Source: Acidobacteriota bacterium (GTDB lineage: Bacteria > Acidobacteriota > Thermoanaerobaculia > UBA5066 > Gp7-AA6). Taken from it: 64,000 bases of DNA. This document shows positions 47,259-57,177 of this stretch, piece by piece (positions within the stretch are counted from its first letter, which is position 1; every line of letters begins with the position of its first letter). Location of the stretch: contig JAIVJS010000006.1 of the NCBI GenBank assembly GCA_020199905.1, positions 53,386 through 117,385 on the forward strand, given 5' to 3'. The notes beneath the pieces were generated by a model. It had not been told where the DNA came from, did no database searches, and worked only from the letters and a program-made list of their open reading frames with translations. A program made the translations under genes and the position numbers.

Positions 47259-49589
47259 ATGGCGAAGCGATTTCCATGGATCGTGTCGGCGGTCGCTCTC
47301 GTGGCCCTGCTGGTGGCGATGCCCGGACTCTCGCAGTTCGGCCAATCCACGGGCGGTATCCACGGAAGGGTCGTTGACGAAACCGGCGGCGCCCTGCCGG
47401 GAGTCTCGGTCGTGGTCAAGGGACCGGGCGCCCCGCAGACGATATTTACGGACGCCCGGGGAGAGTTTCACTCGGTCAACCTCCCGCCCGGCAACTACAC
47501 CCTGACTCTCGCTCTTTCGGCCTTCTCGTCGGTCAGCCGCGAGAACGTGACGGTCAGCGTCGGCCGCGACACCGAGCTGACGATACCGATGAAGCTTTCC
47601 GCGGTGGCCGCGACGGTGACAGTGACGGGAGAGACCCCGGTTCTGGACACGCGCCGCGTCCAGACCGGCGCCACGGTCGATCAACAGGAGTTGAAGAGCA
47701 TTCCGACGGCTCGCGATCCCTGGGTGATCCTCCAGACGATCCCGGGCGTTCAGCTGGATCGGGTCAACGTGGCCGGCAGCGAGAGCGGCCAGCAGTCCTC
47801 CTTCACGAGCAAAGGGTCGGCCGGCGGGACCTTCCAGGTGGACGGGGTCAACATGACCGACATGTCCGCTCTGGGCGCCTCCGCGGGCTACTACGACTTC
47901 GATTCCTTCCAGGAGATGCAGGTGATCACGGGCGGCAGCGACCCGTCCGTGCAGGGGTCGGGCGCCCACCTGAACATGATCACCAAGCGCGGCACCAACG
48001 ACATCCATGGGAGCGCCCGGATTTTTGCGGTCGACAAGCATTTCCAGTCCAACAACCTTCCCGCGGAGGCGAAGGCCCAGTCGGTGCCCTTAGCTTCCGG
48101 AAACCACATCGACAGCGTGCAGGACTACGGGGTTGAGGCCGGCGGACCGGCCTGGAGAGACCACCTCTGGCTCTGGGGCTCCTACGGACGGGATCAGATC
48201 AACCTGATCACGGCCGGCGGCGTCTCCGACAAGACGACACTCGAGGACTTCAACGCGAAGGTCAACGCGCAGTTTGTCCCCTCCAACTCGATCGAAGGCT
48301 GGTATCTGCGCAGCGACAAGCTGAAGTTCGGCCGCAATGCCGGCCCCACGCACCCGCAAGAGACCACGTGGGACCAGATCCTGCCTCAGAACACCTGGAA
48401 GATTCAGGATTCGCAGGTCTTCTCCTCGAGCCTGTTCGCGTCCGTTCAGTACAGCGGGCAGAACGGGGTTTTCAACCTGACTCCCGAAGGAGGTCTCGCC
48501 AAGCAGGCCTTCCTGGACGCGGACGGCGTCTGGCACAATTCGTACGAGTTCTACTCCGCGCCCCGTCCGCAGCGGCAGTTTCGAGCGGACACCTCGTTCT
48601 TCTTCAACACCGGCTCGCTCGGACATGAGCTGAAGGCCGGTTTCAGCTACAGCGTCGGCACCCCGACCAGCAACGTGGACAAGAATCTGAAGGCGCCGAC
48701 GACCGACGAGTTCATCGCCGGAGTGGACCACGAGCTGCTGTCGGGCCTCGCGGTGGGCGTCAACTACACCTACCGCAAGTTCAAGGATCAGCTCTACTCG
48801 GCGCGTTACGACTCGGCGACCGGCCGTGTCCTCAATCGAAACGACTACGTTCAGTACACGACGCTCACGGGCACGCTGCCAAACGGGAGCCCCTACAGCC
48901 AGCCGGTCTACAACATCGATCGCCCGGTCATCACGGCTCTCGGCGGGGTGCCCCCGGGTTTCCTCACCTTCAATCGGCCCGACTTCAACACGACCTACAA
49001 CGGCGTGGAACTGACGTTGAACAAGCGCCTCGCCAACCGGTGGCTGGCCCGCGGCAGCTTCGTCTACAACGCCAATAAGCAGCATGTCGGTTTGAACGGG
49101 TGCGCCGATCCGACCAACGTTCTGACCACCTCCACGGTCAACGCCCAGACCTGCCGCGACAACGACTTCATCGCGACAGGTGGCAAAGGAAGCACTTACC
49201 TGAACTCGAAGTGGCAATTCAACGCCGTCGGCATGTATCAGCTTCCGCTCGGCTTCAACATTGCCGCGAACGTTTACGGGCGGCAGGGCTACCCGATCAA
49301 CTATTACCGCCGGTCGAGCGGCGTGACGGACAAGTTGACGCGAAACGTCGTGGTCGTGGCCGCGGACGCCGAGCGGTACAAGAATCTGTACGAGATCGAT
49401 CTCCGGGCGGAGAAAGTCGCCAGCATCACTCAGAGCGCGAACCTCACGCTCTCGCTCGACCTGTTCAACGTGACCAACCAGAACACGGTCCTCCAGAGGC
49501 AGAACCGCTTGAACCTGGCCAGCACGAACACCATCCGGGAGATTCAGAGCCCCCGGATCTATCGATTCGGCGCCCGGCTCTCCTTCTAA
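47259..49589 (+). CDS. TonB-type outer-membrane receptor with carboxypeptidase-regulatory domain (copy 1, shortened)
   Basis: 776 residues. Signal peptide (about 1-27), carboxypeptidase-regulatory-like domain (GGIHGRVVDETGGALPGVSVVVKG), plug (DPWVILQTIPGVQLDRVN; FQVDGVNMTDMSAL; GSGAHLNMITKRGTNDIHGSARIF) and beta-barrel ending in aromatic F. AAGGAGGG precedes the ATG. Compared with the receptor at 58185 it lacks about 190 residues of barrel between SFFFNTGSLGHELKAGFSY and NLKAPTTDEF, in frame. Either strands were truly lost or the sequence is collapsed. It would import an unknown polymer or protein, with TonB elsewhere. Confidence 0.9.
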   Translation: MAKRFPWIVSAVALVALLVAMPGLSQFGQSTGGIHGRVVDETGGALPGVSVVVKGPGAPQTIFTDARGEFHSVNLPPGNYTLTLALSAFSSVSRENVTVSVGRDTELTIPMKLSAVAATVTVTGETPVLDTRRVQTGATVDQQELKSIPTARDPWVILQTIPGVQLDRVNVAGSESGQQSSFTSKGSAGGTFQVDGVNMTDMSALGASAGYYDFDSFQEMQVITGGSDPSVQGSGAHLNMITKRGTNDIHGSARIFAVDKHFQSNNLPAEAKAQSVPLASGNHIDSVQDYGVEAGGPAWRDHLWLWGSYGRDQINLITAGGVSDKTTLEDFNAKVNAQFVPSNSIEGWYLRSDKLKFGRNAGPTHPQETTWDQILPQNTWKIQDSQVFSSSLFASVQYSGQNGVFNLTPEGGLAKQAFLDADGVWHNSYEFYSAPRPQRQFRADTSFFFNTGSLGHELKAGFSYSVGTPTSNVDKNLKAPTTDEFIAGVDHELLSGLAVGVNYTYRKFKDQLYSARYDSATGRVLNRNDYVQYTTLTGTLPNGSPYSQPVYNIDRPVITALGGVPPGFLTFNRPDFNTTYNGVELTLNKRLANRWLARGSFVYNANKQHVGLNGCADPTNVLTTSTVNAQTCRDNDFIATGGKGSTYLNSKWQFNAVGMYQLPLGFNIAANVYGRQGYPINYYRRSSGVTDKLTRNVVVVAADAERYKNLYEIDLRAEKVASITQSANLTLSLDLFNVTNQNTVLQRQNRLNLASTNTIREIQSPRIYRFGARLSF

Positions 49590-49610
49590 GAGCTTCGATC
49601 CATTCTTCGA

Positions 49611-49643
49611 CCGCCGGGAATGACCTTCCCGGCGGTTTTTTTT
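49611..49643 (+). terminator. Intrinsic terminator after receptor gene 1
   Basis: A perfect 10-bp stem CCGCCGGGAA/TTCCCGGCGG with a 5-nt loop, followed by eight T. The next gene begins only 15 bases later. Confidence 0.95.
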
Positions 49644-49657
49644 ATGATCGGAGAACG

Positions 49658-51490
49658 GTGCGCAAGTTCCTGACCGGCCTTCTTCCCTATCAACACGGGA
49701 TTCGTGACAACTCGGGATTTCGACTCGAGCCCTCCACTCCGACCGTCGCCACGCTCCTCAAAGCGAAGGGCTACGCCACCGGGGCCTTCGTCGGAGCGTT
49801 CCCGCTCGATTCGCGGTTCGGCCTCGCGCGCGGATTCGACGTGTACGACGATCGTTACCCGAAGGGGAAGACGGCGCTCGATTTCGAGATGCCCGAGCGC
49901 CCGGCTCCGGAAGTCGTCTCGGCCGCTCTGGCGTGGTGGAACGGAAAATCCGGCCAGCCGCGGTTTCTCTGGGTCCACCTCTACGACTGCCACGCCCCCT
50001 ATCGGCCCCCGTCTCCGTTTCGCGAACGCTTTGCCGACGATCTGTATCTGGGCGAAGTGGCCGCCGTGGATGCCGCGCTCGCGCCTCTGCTCGGACCTTT
50101 TCTCGAGGGCAAGGGGCCGCCCGCCCTGATCATCGTGACGGCGGATCACGGGGAGGCGCGAGGGGACCATGGCGAAGAGTCCCACGGGCTTTTTGCGTAC
50201 GAATCGACTCTCCATGTTCCGCTGATCCTCTGGATGAAAGGGGCGGTGGCACCCGGCTCGACGAACGACTCTGTTCGTCACGTGGACATCGCCCCGACGG
50301 TGCTCGCGGCGGCCAGGATCTCAAAGCCCGCCGGTTGGACCGGATCGTCCCTGCTGGGAGTCCGCGAGGCCGGAACTCCTGCCGGCTCGTACTTCGAGGC
50401 GTACTCCACCGCTTATAACCGGGGGTGGGCGCCCCTGCGGGGGATGCTCGGCGATCGCTACAAGTACGTCGATCTGCCCGTGCCGGAGCTCTACGATCTG
50501 AACAGGGATCCCGGGGAGCAGAGGAACCTCGCCGCAGCGAACGGGGAAGAGCTGCGCCGCCTGGCGAGGACCATGGCTCCCGAGTCTTCGATTGCGTCCC
50601 CTCGTTCGAATGTCGCTTCGGAAGACGCGCGGCGGTTGAAGAGTCTCGGCTATCTCTCCGGAAACGCCGCTGTGAAGAAGACCTACGGCCCCGAGGACGA
50701 CCCGAAGAACCTGGTCGGCATCGACCGCGAGCTCCACGCCTGCGTGGATCTCTACCAGCGCGGAGAATTGGTCCAGGCCGTCGCGCTCGCGCGCCGGGTC
50801 GTCGCGGAGCGGCCGACGATGCCTCTGGCTTATCAGAATCTGGCTTTCCTGCTGCGCCAGCAGGGCGCTTCCGCGGAAGCCCTGAGGACTTATGACGAGG
50901 CGGTCGGCCGCGGCGTCGCGCAGGAGGATCTGATGGTCCACTTCGGGCTCGCGCTCTGCGAGTCGGGACGCGCTCCCCAGGCGGTCCGCGTGCTGCTGCC
51001 ATTTTCCGAGAGCCGCGATCCGGAGACGTTAAACGCTCTCGGAATCGCCTATTCGGATTCCGGACAGCCCGGTCGCGCGGCGTCACTCTTCGCGCGGACC
51101 CTCGACCTCGACGCCGGAAACGTCGAAGCGTATGAAAATCTCGGGATTGTTCACCTGCGCGGTGACGACGCCGCGGCGGCGAAAGAGTCTTTCAGACGCG
51201 CTCTTGCGATCGACGACCGGCTCCCGCGGGCCTGGAACGGGCTGGGGGTTGCTCTCGCGCGCCTGGGCAACGAGCGCGAAGCGATCGACTCCTGGTCAAG
51301 GGCCGTTGTCCTCGATCCGAAGCTGTACGACGCGCTCTTCAATCTGGGCCTGACCGCGGCCAAGAACGGAATGCGACGCGAGGCGCGGGGGGCGCTGGAG
51401 CGCTTCGTCGCAACCGCGCCCCTGACTCAGTACGCGGCGGACGTTCAGAGGGCGAGGCAGCTTCTCAAAGCGCTCGGGACGGGTTCCTGA
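49658..51490 (+). CDS. Sulfatase-fold/TPR protein lacking its N-terminal active site (copy 2)
   Basis: 610 residues from GTG 49658. The frame opens with MRKF and joins at once to LTGLLPYQHGIRDNSGF, a segment that in the copies at 44810 and 62282 lies after the metal-binding IDTLRADH and the TLPSH active site. About 80-90 residues are therefore missing, and the enzyme as written cannot be active. The rest is intact: GAFPLDSRFGLARGFDVYD, LYDCHAPYRPP, TADHGEARGDHGEESHG and about six TPRs at the end. It matches the 62.3-kb copy best. The ORF track merges it with an upstream frame. Confidence 0.8.
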   Translation: MRKFLTGLLPYQHGIRDNSGFRLEPSTPTVATLLKAKGYATGAFVGAFPLDSRFGLARGFDVYDDRYPKGKTALDFEMPERPAPEVVSAALAWWNGKSGQPRFLWVHLYDCHAPYRPPSPFRERFADDLYLGEVAAVDAALAPLLGPFLEGKGPPALIIVTADHGEARGDHGEESHGLFAYESTLHVPLILWMKGAVAPGSTNDSVRHVDIAPTVLAAARISKPAGWTGSSLLGVREAGTPAGSYFEAYSTAYNRGWAPLRGMLGDRYKYVDLPVPELYDLNRDPGEQRNLAAANGEELRRLARTMAPESSIASPRSNVASEDARRLKSLGYLSGNAAVKKTYGPEDDPKNLVGIDRELHACVDLYQRGELVQAVALARRVVAERPTMPLAYQNLAFLLRQQGASAEALRTYDEAVGRGVAQEDLMVHFGLALCESGRAPQAVRVLLPFSESRDPETLNALGIAYSDSGQPGRAASLFARTLDLDAGNVEAYENLGIVHLRGDDAAAAKESFRRALAIDDRLPRAWNGLGVALARLGNEREAIDSWSRAVVLDPKLYDALFNLGLTAAKNGMRREARGALERFVATAPLTQYAADVQRARQLLKALGTGS

Positions 51491-51546
51491 AACGCCGCGC
51501 GTTTCCGGGAAGACACGCGGTATCGGCCCTGCTGGCCGCGAGCGCC

Positions 51547-53541
51547 ATGATGTCGGCCTGCCGCGGGAAGCCGGGCAGGGACGCCCGCCCGCCCGTCGTT
51601 CTGATCTCCGTCGACACTCTGAGGGCGGACCATCTTCCCGCTTACGGTTACAAACGCCTTCAAACGCCCGGCATCGACTCCCTCAGGAAGGACTCCATCC
51701 TCTTCGAAAACGCCTACGCGCAGGTTCCCCTGACGCTGCCGTCGCATGCCTCGCTGCTGACCGGGCTGTTGCCCTTCGAGAACGGGGTCCGCGACAACAT
51801 CGGTTTTCGTCTGGCCGCCACCCATCCGACCGTAGCGGCTCTCTTGAAGACGCGCGGCTACACAACAGGCGCCGCTGTTTCCTCCTTCGCGCTGCGGCGT
51901 CTCTATGAGCCTCACACTCCGTACGCTCCGCCGGAGCCCTTCAAGACCCGGTATGCCTCGAATCTCTACGACGGTGAGATCGCGGCGGCCGATGAGGCCG
52001 TCCTCCGTTTTCTGGAGTTCCTGAAGCGACGCCGGCTCTACGACCCGGCCCTCGTCGTCTTTCTCGCCGACCACGGCGAGGGGCTGGACGATCACGGCGA
52101 AGACGAGCACGGCGTCCTCCTCTACCGCGAGACCATCCGGGTCCCGCTCCTCGTGAAGCTGCCGGCATCCGAATCCGCCGGAACGACCATTCGCACGCCG
52201 GTCGGGCTCATCGACGTCCTTCCCACGATCGCGCGTGTCGCGGGAGCGGCGGCACCTGAGAAGATCTCCGGAAGATCGCTTCTGCCCGACGCCCCGGGTC
52301 CGAGCACCGCGCGCAGGATCTACAGCGAGACGCTCTATCCGCGGCTGCAGCTGGGCTGGAGCGATCTTGCGTCGTTGTCCGACGACCATTACCAGTACAT
52401 CGAAGCGCCGCGTCCCGAGCTGTACGATCTCCTCGCCGACCCCGGGGAGAAAAATGACCTCGCAGCCGGGAAACCACCCGCATTCCGTTCGCTCCGTCTC
52501 GCGCTCGAAGCGTTGAAGCGCCCCGTCGCGGCTCCTGAGAAGAACGCCCCGGAAGAGCTCGAGAGACTCGGTTCGCTCGGCTACATCAGCGTCCATGCCG
52601 GAAACGCGGGAACGAATCTCCCGGACCCGAAAGACCGGCTCCACGTCCTGAAGAAGTACAAGAGACTTTTCGAGCTGTTCTACGCGCGCCGGGATTCCGA
52701 GGCCGTGGCGCTTGCCCGGGAGATGCTCACACAGGACCCGCGGATTCTTTCGGTGTCCCGAATCCTGAGCACCTCCCTCGACCGCCTGGGGCGCAGCGGA
52801 GAGGCGCAACGGGCGCTCCAGAGCGCTCTCGATCGGCCTGACCCGGGAGGGACGGCGGAGGACCTCGAACAGGCCTACGGGCAGTTGGCGGATCTGTTCG
52901 AGAAGGGCGGAGACCGCGTCGCCGCGGAGCGCTGCCTGAGGGCGGCGGTGTCTCGAAAGATCGCCGGCGATCCGGTCACCCGGCGGCTCGCCAGGATCCT
53001 GGTCGAGACCGGCCGCGGGCAGGAGTCCCTCGCGCTCCTGCCGCCGGCACAGGCTCTCGAAGACCCGGAGAGTCTGAAACTCCGAGGCGCGGCGCTCGCG
53101 CAGGGAGGCAAGTCGAAGGAGGCCCGGGCCGCGTTCCTGTCCGCCGTCGCGCAAAACCCGCGCGACGCGACGGCCATGTTTCAGCTCGGCCTGCTCAGCC
53201 TGCGCGCGCAGGATCCGGGCGGAGCCCGGGAGTGGCTCGAAAAAGCTCTCCTCTTGGAGCCTCGGAGCCCGGATGCGCTGGCCGCGCTCGGGCTCGCTCA
53301 GGTGGCGCTCGGGGACGAAAATGGGGCATTCGACTCCTGGACCCGCGCTGTGGCGCTCGATCCCGGACAGCACCAGGCCCTCTTCAACCGCGCAGTCCTC
53401 GCCGGACGCCTCGGGCGCCGGGAGGACGCCCGCAAAGGGCTCGAACAGTTTCTGGCGGTGGCGTCTCAGGATCGCTATCCGCGCGAGCGAGAGGAAGCTC
53501 GACGGCTTCTGAAGTCGATGAAGGGGACGAGTCCGGGATGA
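51547..53541 (+). CDS. Sulfatase-fold/TPR protein (copy 3, in-frame deletion)
   Basis: 664 residues from ATG 51547. The frame is open upstream and a signal peptide/lipobox (SALLAASAMMSAC) is encoded if translation begins at CTG 51487, which overlaps the preceding stop as CTGA. Metal motif SVDTLRADH, active site PLTLPSHASLLTG and ADHGEGLDDHGEDEHG are present. Between AAVSSFALR and RLYEPHTPY about 60-70 residues found in copy 1 (the GFEYYEDGIESRD region) are missing in frame. TPRs fill the C-terminal half. Copies 1 and 3 resemble each other more than copies 2 and 4. Confidence 0.85.
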   Translation: MMSACRGKPGRDARPPVVLISVDTLRADHLPAYGYKRLQTPGIDSLRKDSILFENAYAQVPLTLPSHASLLTGLLPFENGVRDNIGFRLAATHPTVAALLKTRGYTTGAAVSSFALRRLYEPHTPYAPPEPFKTRYASNLYDGEIAAADEAVLRFLEFLKRRRLYDPALVVFLADHGEGLDDHGEDEHGVLLYRETIRVPLLVKLPASESAGTTIRTPVGLIDVLPTIARVAGAAAPEKISGRSLLPDAPGPSTARRIYSETLYPRLQLGWSDLASLSDDHYQYIEAPRPELYDLLADPGEKNDLAAGKPPAFRSLRLALEALKRPVAAPEKNAPEELERLGSLGYISVHAGNAGTNLPDPKDRLHVLKKYKRLFELFYARRDSEAVALAREMLTQDPRILSVSRILSTSLDRLGRSGEAQRALQSALDRPDPGGTAEDLEQAYGQLADLFEKGGDRVAAERCLRAAVSRKIAGDPVTRRLARILVETGRGQESLALLPPAQALEDPESLKLRGAALAQGGKSKEARAAFLSAVAQNPRDATAMFQLGLLSLRAQDPGGAREWLEKALLLEPRSPDALAALGLAQVALGDENGAFDSWTRAVALDPGQHQALFNRAVLAGRLGRREDARKGLEQFLAVASQDRYPREREEARRLLKSMKGTSPG

Positions 53542-53647
53542 TTCATCCGAACCGCCGCAATGAGAACCGAGCCCCTCGGCGTGGATTAGACTGGGGCGGG
53601 CCGCGGTTCTTTCAACATTCAACAGGCGCTCCGGCGCAAGGCAGAAG

Positions 53648-55780
53648 ATGTTCCGGTTTTCCGCTTCGGCTGCGGCTGTCCTTCTGAACTTTTCGGCGGT
53701 CCTCGCCGGACAGACATCTCCGCCATCGCCTGTCCGCGAGAGCGCCGAGGCCGTCCTGGTCGAAGTCCCCGTCCGGGTCGTGGACCGGGAAGGCAAACCG
53801 ATCCGCGGCCTGACGGCCAAGGATTTCGACCTTTTTGACGACGGCCGCAGGCAGGAAATCGTGGCTTGCGACGCGATCGATCTCGCGCACAAGCGCAGCG
53901 GCACCGATGAGCCGGAAAGCCTGCACCCGGCCGCTCGCCGTCATTTCTTGATCCTGTTCGATCTGACGTTCGCGCGGCCCAAGGCAGTCCTGGCCGCGCG
54001 GAAAGCCGCCAAGGAGTTCGTTCTCTCCGGGATGGACGACCGCGACTTTGCTGCCGTCGCCACATTTTCCGTCGAGAAGGGGGTCCGGCTGCTCGTGACT
54101 TTCTCCGCCGATCGGGTTCAGCTCGCGCGCGCGATCGACACGCTCGGGATCTCGGCGGCTTCCACACTTGCATCCGATCCTCTGCAGTTCATGTACGACG
54201 TGATGAACACGATGGGCGGCTCGGCGTCAGGCGTGGAACGGTCCGGCGGGCAGTCCGAAGCGCAGGCGGCCGGAATGCTCGAAACGCTCCAGACCCTGGC
54301 TTCGTTGGAGCGCGCGAGACTCGATCAGCACGCCCGCTCGCAGGTCGTGCGCCTGACCCAGGCGCTCGGGGGACTGGCCCGCGCGCTCGATACCGTAGAG
54401 GGGAGGAAGGACGTCATCTACCTGTCCGAGGGGTTCGAGAATCGGCTGCTCTCGGGAGCCAAAGGAACGGACCAGGAGCGCGAATGGACGCTGACGGGAG
54501 AATCCTGGAAGGTCGACGTCGAAAAGACATTCGGTAACAGCAATCTGCAATCGCAAGTCAGGGAGATGTCCGACCTTTTCCGTCGTTCCGATTGCGTGAT
54601 CCATGCGGTCGACATTGGCGGATTGCGGGCCGAAGCGGACGTCGGGTTTTCGCCCGTGCGCGGAGAGAATGCTTTGTTCGAGATCGCGAATGGAACCGGG
54701 GGCGAGGTCCTTCGAAACGACAACGACTTTCATGCGCAGCTCTCCCGTCTGGTCGCGCGGACGAGTCTGGTTTACGTGCTCGCTTTCCGGCCGACGCGAT
54801 CGGGACAGGGCGATCGTTTTCACGAGCTGAAGGTCAAGGTGCGGGCTTCGGGCGGGCGGCTATCCGCGCGCCCGGGTTACTACGAGCGCAAGGCTTTCCG
54901 GGCGTTGACGCCTCTGGAGCGGAGCCTTTCAGCGGCGGACGTCATTGCCAATGAGATCCCGCTTTCGGACATCCCGCTGCGTTTGCTGGCGTCGCCTGTT
55001 CCGGGGCCGAAGGGCTTCGCGGCCGTGCCCGTTCTGGTCGAGGTCCCCGGCGACCGATTCCTCATCCAGCAGAACGGGCTCCGCGCGTCCGCCGAGATTT
55101 ATGTCTATGCCCACGATTTTCAAAACCAGCTGCGCGATTTCTTCACGCAGACGATCAGCGTCGACCTGACGAGAAATCGGACCCGCCTGGCCGGCGGAAC
55201 GCTCAAGTACTTCGGGCAGCTCTCACTGCCTCCGGGACAGTACCGGCTTCGAGCTCTCGTCCGAAATGGGGAGACCGGAAGAATGGGTCTGGTGGCCCAG
55301 TCGCTGCGCGTCCCCGATTTTTCCGAGAACAAACCGTACCTGGCTGCTCCCATGTTCCTCGAAAGTTCCGCGGACGGGATCTTCGTCCGGGGACCCTCCA
55401 GAGTGCCCGGGGTTGACGTGCCGGCGGGCGATGAGTTGCTGGTCGCCGCGCAAAGGGATGACCTCGTTCCGGCCGCCCTGCCGCAGGTGCGGTCGGGCAC
55501 CGCGTCGCGCGTGTCCGTCGTCGCGTATCACTTCGCCGCCTCTCCCGGGGACTCTTTGCGCATAGGCGCGCAGGTTCTCTCCGAAGAAGGGCGGCCGCTG
55601 CAGGAGGGTTCGATCGCGGTGCTGGGAAAAGCCCCGGCCGATGCGCGGGGGCGGCAGAGCCTCCTGGTCGCCTTCACTCCCGAGGGTCTCGCTCCCGGCC
55701 GCTATTCTCTCCGGCTGATCCTGCAGGATTCCGCCACGGGAGAGGGGGGGCATGCCTCGACTCCTTTCATGGTGCGTTAA
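53648..55780 (+). CDS. VWFA-related protein of the acidobacterial type
   Basis: 710 residues with a signal peptide. An N-terminal beta domain (VEVPVRVVDREGKPIRGLTAKDF; LFDDGRRQEI) is followed by a VWA-like domain (about 100-400: HFLILFDLTFARPKAV, KDVIYLSEGF, CVIHAVDIGG) and a C-terminal Ig-like part. This matches the VWFA-related family seen mainly in Acidobacteria, which is a strong taxonomic hint. The MIDAS DxSxS is degenerate (FDLTF), so metal binding is doubtful. It probably works in protein contacts outside the cytoplasm. The 3' end overlaps the next gene by 29 bases. Confidence 0.88.
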   Translation: MFRFSASAAAVLLNFSAVLAGQTSPPSPVRESAEAVLVEVPVRVVDREGKPIRGLTAKDFDLFDDGRRQEIVACDAIDLAHKRSGTDEPESLHPAARRHFLILFDLTFARPKAVLAARKAAKEFVLSGMDDRDFAAVATFSVEKGVRLLVTFSADRVQLARAIDTLGISAASTLASDPLQFMYDVMNTMGGSASGVERSGGQSEAQAAGMLETLQTLASLERARLDQHARSQVVRLTQALGGLARALDTVEGRKDVIYLSEGFENRLLSGAKGTDQEREWTLTGESWKVDVEKTFGNSNLQSQVREMSDLFRRSDCVIHAVDIGGLRAEADVGFSPVRGENALFEIANGTGGEVLRNDNDFHAQLSRLVARTSLVYVLAFRPTRSGQGDRFHELKVKVRASGGRLSARPGYYERKAFRALTPLERSLSAADVIANEIPLSDIPLRLLASPVPGPKGFAAVPVLVEVPGDRFLIQQNGLRASAEIYVYAHDFQNQLRDFFTQTISVDLTRNRTRLAGGTLKYFGQLSLPPGQYRLRALVRNGETGRMGLVAQSLRVPDFSENKPYLAAPMFLESSADGIFVRGPSRVPGVDVPAGDELLVAAQRDDLVPAALPQVRSGTASRVSVVAYHFAASPGDSLRIGAQVLSEEGRPLQEGSIAVLGKAPADARGRQSLLVAFTPEGLAPGRYSLRLILQDSATGEGGHASTPFMVR

Positions 55781-56797
55781 AAATCCTTCGGTGCGTTTTT
55801 CCGTAGCCGTGTGGCTGGCGATCGCCCTGGCGAGTCCTCTCTCGGGCGCCTCCCGCGACGCCGATCTCGAGCGGCAGCTCGCGGCGCTGCGACGCACTCA
55901 GTCCGGCGTCTTTCCGGGAACCAGAGAGGCGAAGACCGTGGCGGCGCGGCTTGCCGAAATCGGCCGCCGCTACCTCGATCTGGGCGAGAACGGCCGCGCT
56001 CTCGAGCTCCTCGAAGAGGCCTACGGACTCGACGACGAGAACGGACTGCTGCTGGCCGAGCTCACGCTCGCCCATGTGCGGGCGGAAGACTTTCCTTCCG
56101 CCCGCTTCTATCTGGAGCTTGCGGAGCAGCGGGCGCCGCGGGCCCCGCCGACCGTCTACGCCGTTCTGGGAGAGACTTATTACACCCTCAATCGGCTGGA
56201 AGACGCGGTTCTGGCGTGGGAGCAATTTGCGCGGCTGGGAGGCGCCGACGCGCGTGTGCTGGGGCGCCTTGCGCGTGCCCGGCAGGAGCTCAGCCTTTCT
56301 TCGAGGCAGAAATTCCTGGAAATCGGTGACTTCGCGTTCTTTTTCGACGCGGCGATCCCTCGCGAGATGGTCGAACGCGTGGCGGCGCGGCTCTCCGAGA
56401 GCTACCGGGAGCAGGCGGACTTTTTCGGCCTTCGATTGCCCGCGACGCAGGTGGTGGTCCTCTACGCCGGACGCGCGTATTTCACTCTCGTCTCGGTTCC
56501 GGAGTGGGTTTCCGGCGTGTTCGACGGAAAGAGCTCCTTCGCGGGTCCGGCCCCGTTTCTTTGTCGGCGCTCGAAACGAACCTGGCGCGCAAGGCCGACC
56601 GCGCCGCCGCGCGCTCGAATTACGTCGAAGCCCTCGGCGTCGTCGAGTACCTGATGCTGACGCGGGGGCCCGGAGCGTTGGCGTGCATCGTGCGCGATTT
56701 TGGAGAGGGCGATATCCCGGAAGCGGCACTCGCCAAAGAAACCGGACTTTCTTCGGCGGAACTGGTGTCGCGTTGGAGGGCGTGGGCGGGGATCTAA
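55752..56797 (+). pseudogene. TPR protein with a peptidase-MA-like domain, broken by deletion
   Basis: Signal peptide (VWLAIALASPLSGA), TPRs (about 40-180), then the start of a metallopeptidase-like domain ending VSVPEWVSGVFDGK at about 56527. The frame then changes. The ORF at 56504-56797 carries the C-terminal part (SLSALETNLARKADRAAARSNYVEALGVVEYL). In the family the zinc-binding HExxH helix lies between these two pieces, and it is absent here. The gene cannot make an active enzyme as written. GGGAGAGGGGGG precedes the ATG at 55752. Confidence 0.8.
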
Positions 56798-56802
56798 CCG
56801 AT

Positions 56803-56988
56803 CATGCAGGGGGGCCAGGCCCTGCACCGGGGCCGTCGATTCTCGGAATCACGGGCGGCTCCTGGTAGATCGACGTCTCGGCTGTGGGATTCCAGACTTT
56901 CAGGACGACAGTCCAAGTGAGTAAGGGCTGCTCGTTCCCTCGATGAACATCCCGTTCCTTCCCGCCGTCGAGCAGGAGGCTACGGTGG
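56803..56988 (+). pseudogene. Fragment of a carboxypeptidase-regulatory/TPR gene
   Basis: Reads ILGITGGSW-stop-IDVSAVGFQTFRTTVQVSK, then after a frameshift VPSMNIPFLPAVEQEATVGG. It aligns with the copy at 61203 (VLGINGGAWSIDISAPGFQTFKTTVQVS; PAVKQEATEA). An in-frame TAG and a frameshift show it is dead. It ends abruptly where lhr sequence begins. Confidence 0.75.
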
Positions 56989-57177
56989 GTGGAGGAATGC
57001 CGGCGCCGGGCGGTGCTTATCGGGCGCATCGACGGAGAAGGGCCGTCGTCTCTCCGCTCTCCATTTCTCGCCGCGGCGGGATTCACTTCCGGCAGCCGCG
57101 CGTTCTTGAAGCGCGCGTTGGTCGTCCGGAATGCCGGCGCCGCCGATCCGGCGGGTTCCGTCGCGGCCGATGCCTGA
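56986..57177 (+). pseudogene. 3' end of a second lhr gene
   Basis: The frame VEECRRRAVLIGRIDGEGP to SVAADA aligns with the last 64 residues of the lhr gene at 42.8-42.97 kb (VEEGRRRAVLIGRIDGADP to SSASDA). The stop overlaps the following ATG by 8 bases, exactly as in the intact pair. The upstream 4 kb of lhr is missing. Confidence 0.85.

Noticed and set aside
51445-53904. 819-residue minus-strand ORF
   Set aside because: Antisense shadow of sulfatase-fold gene copy 3 and the start of the VWFA gene. Composition is Arg/Gly/Pro-rich with no recognisable motifs.
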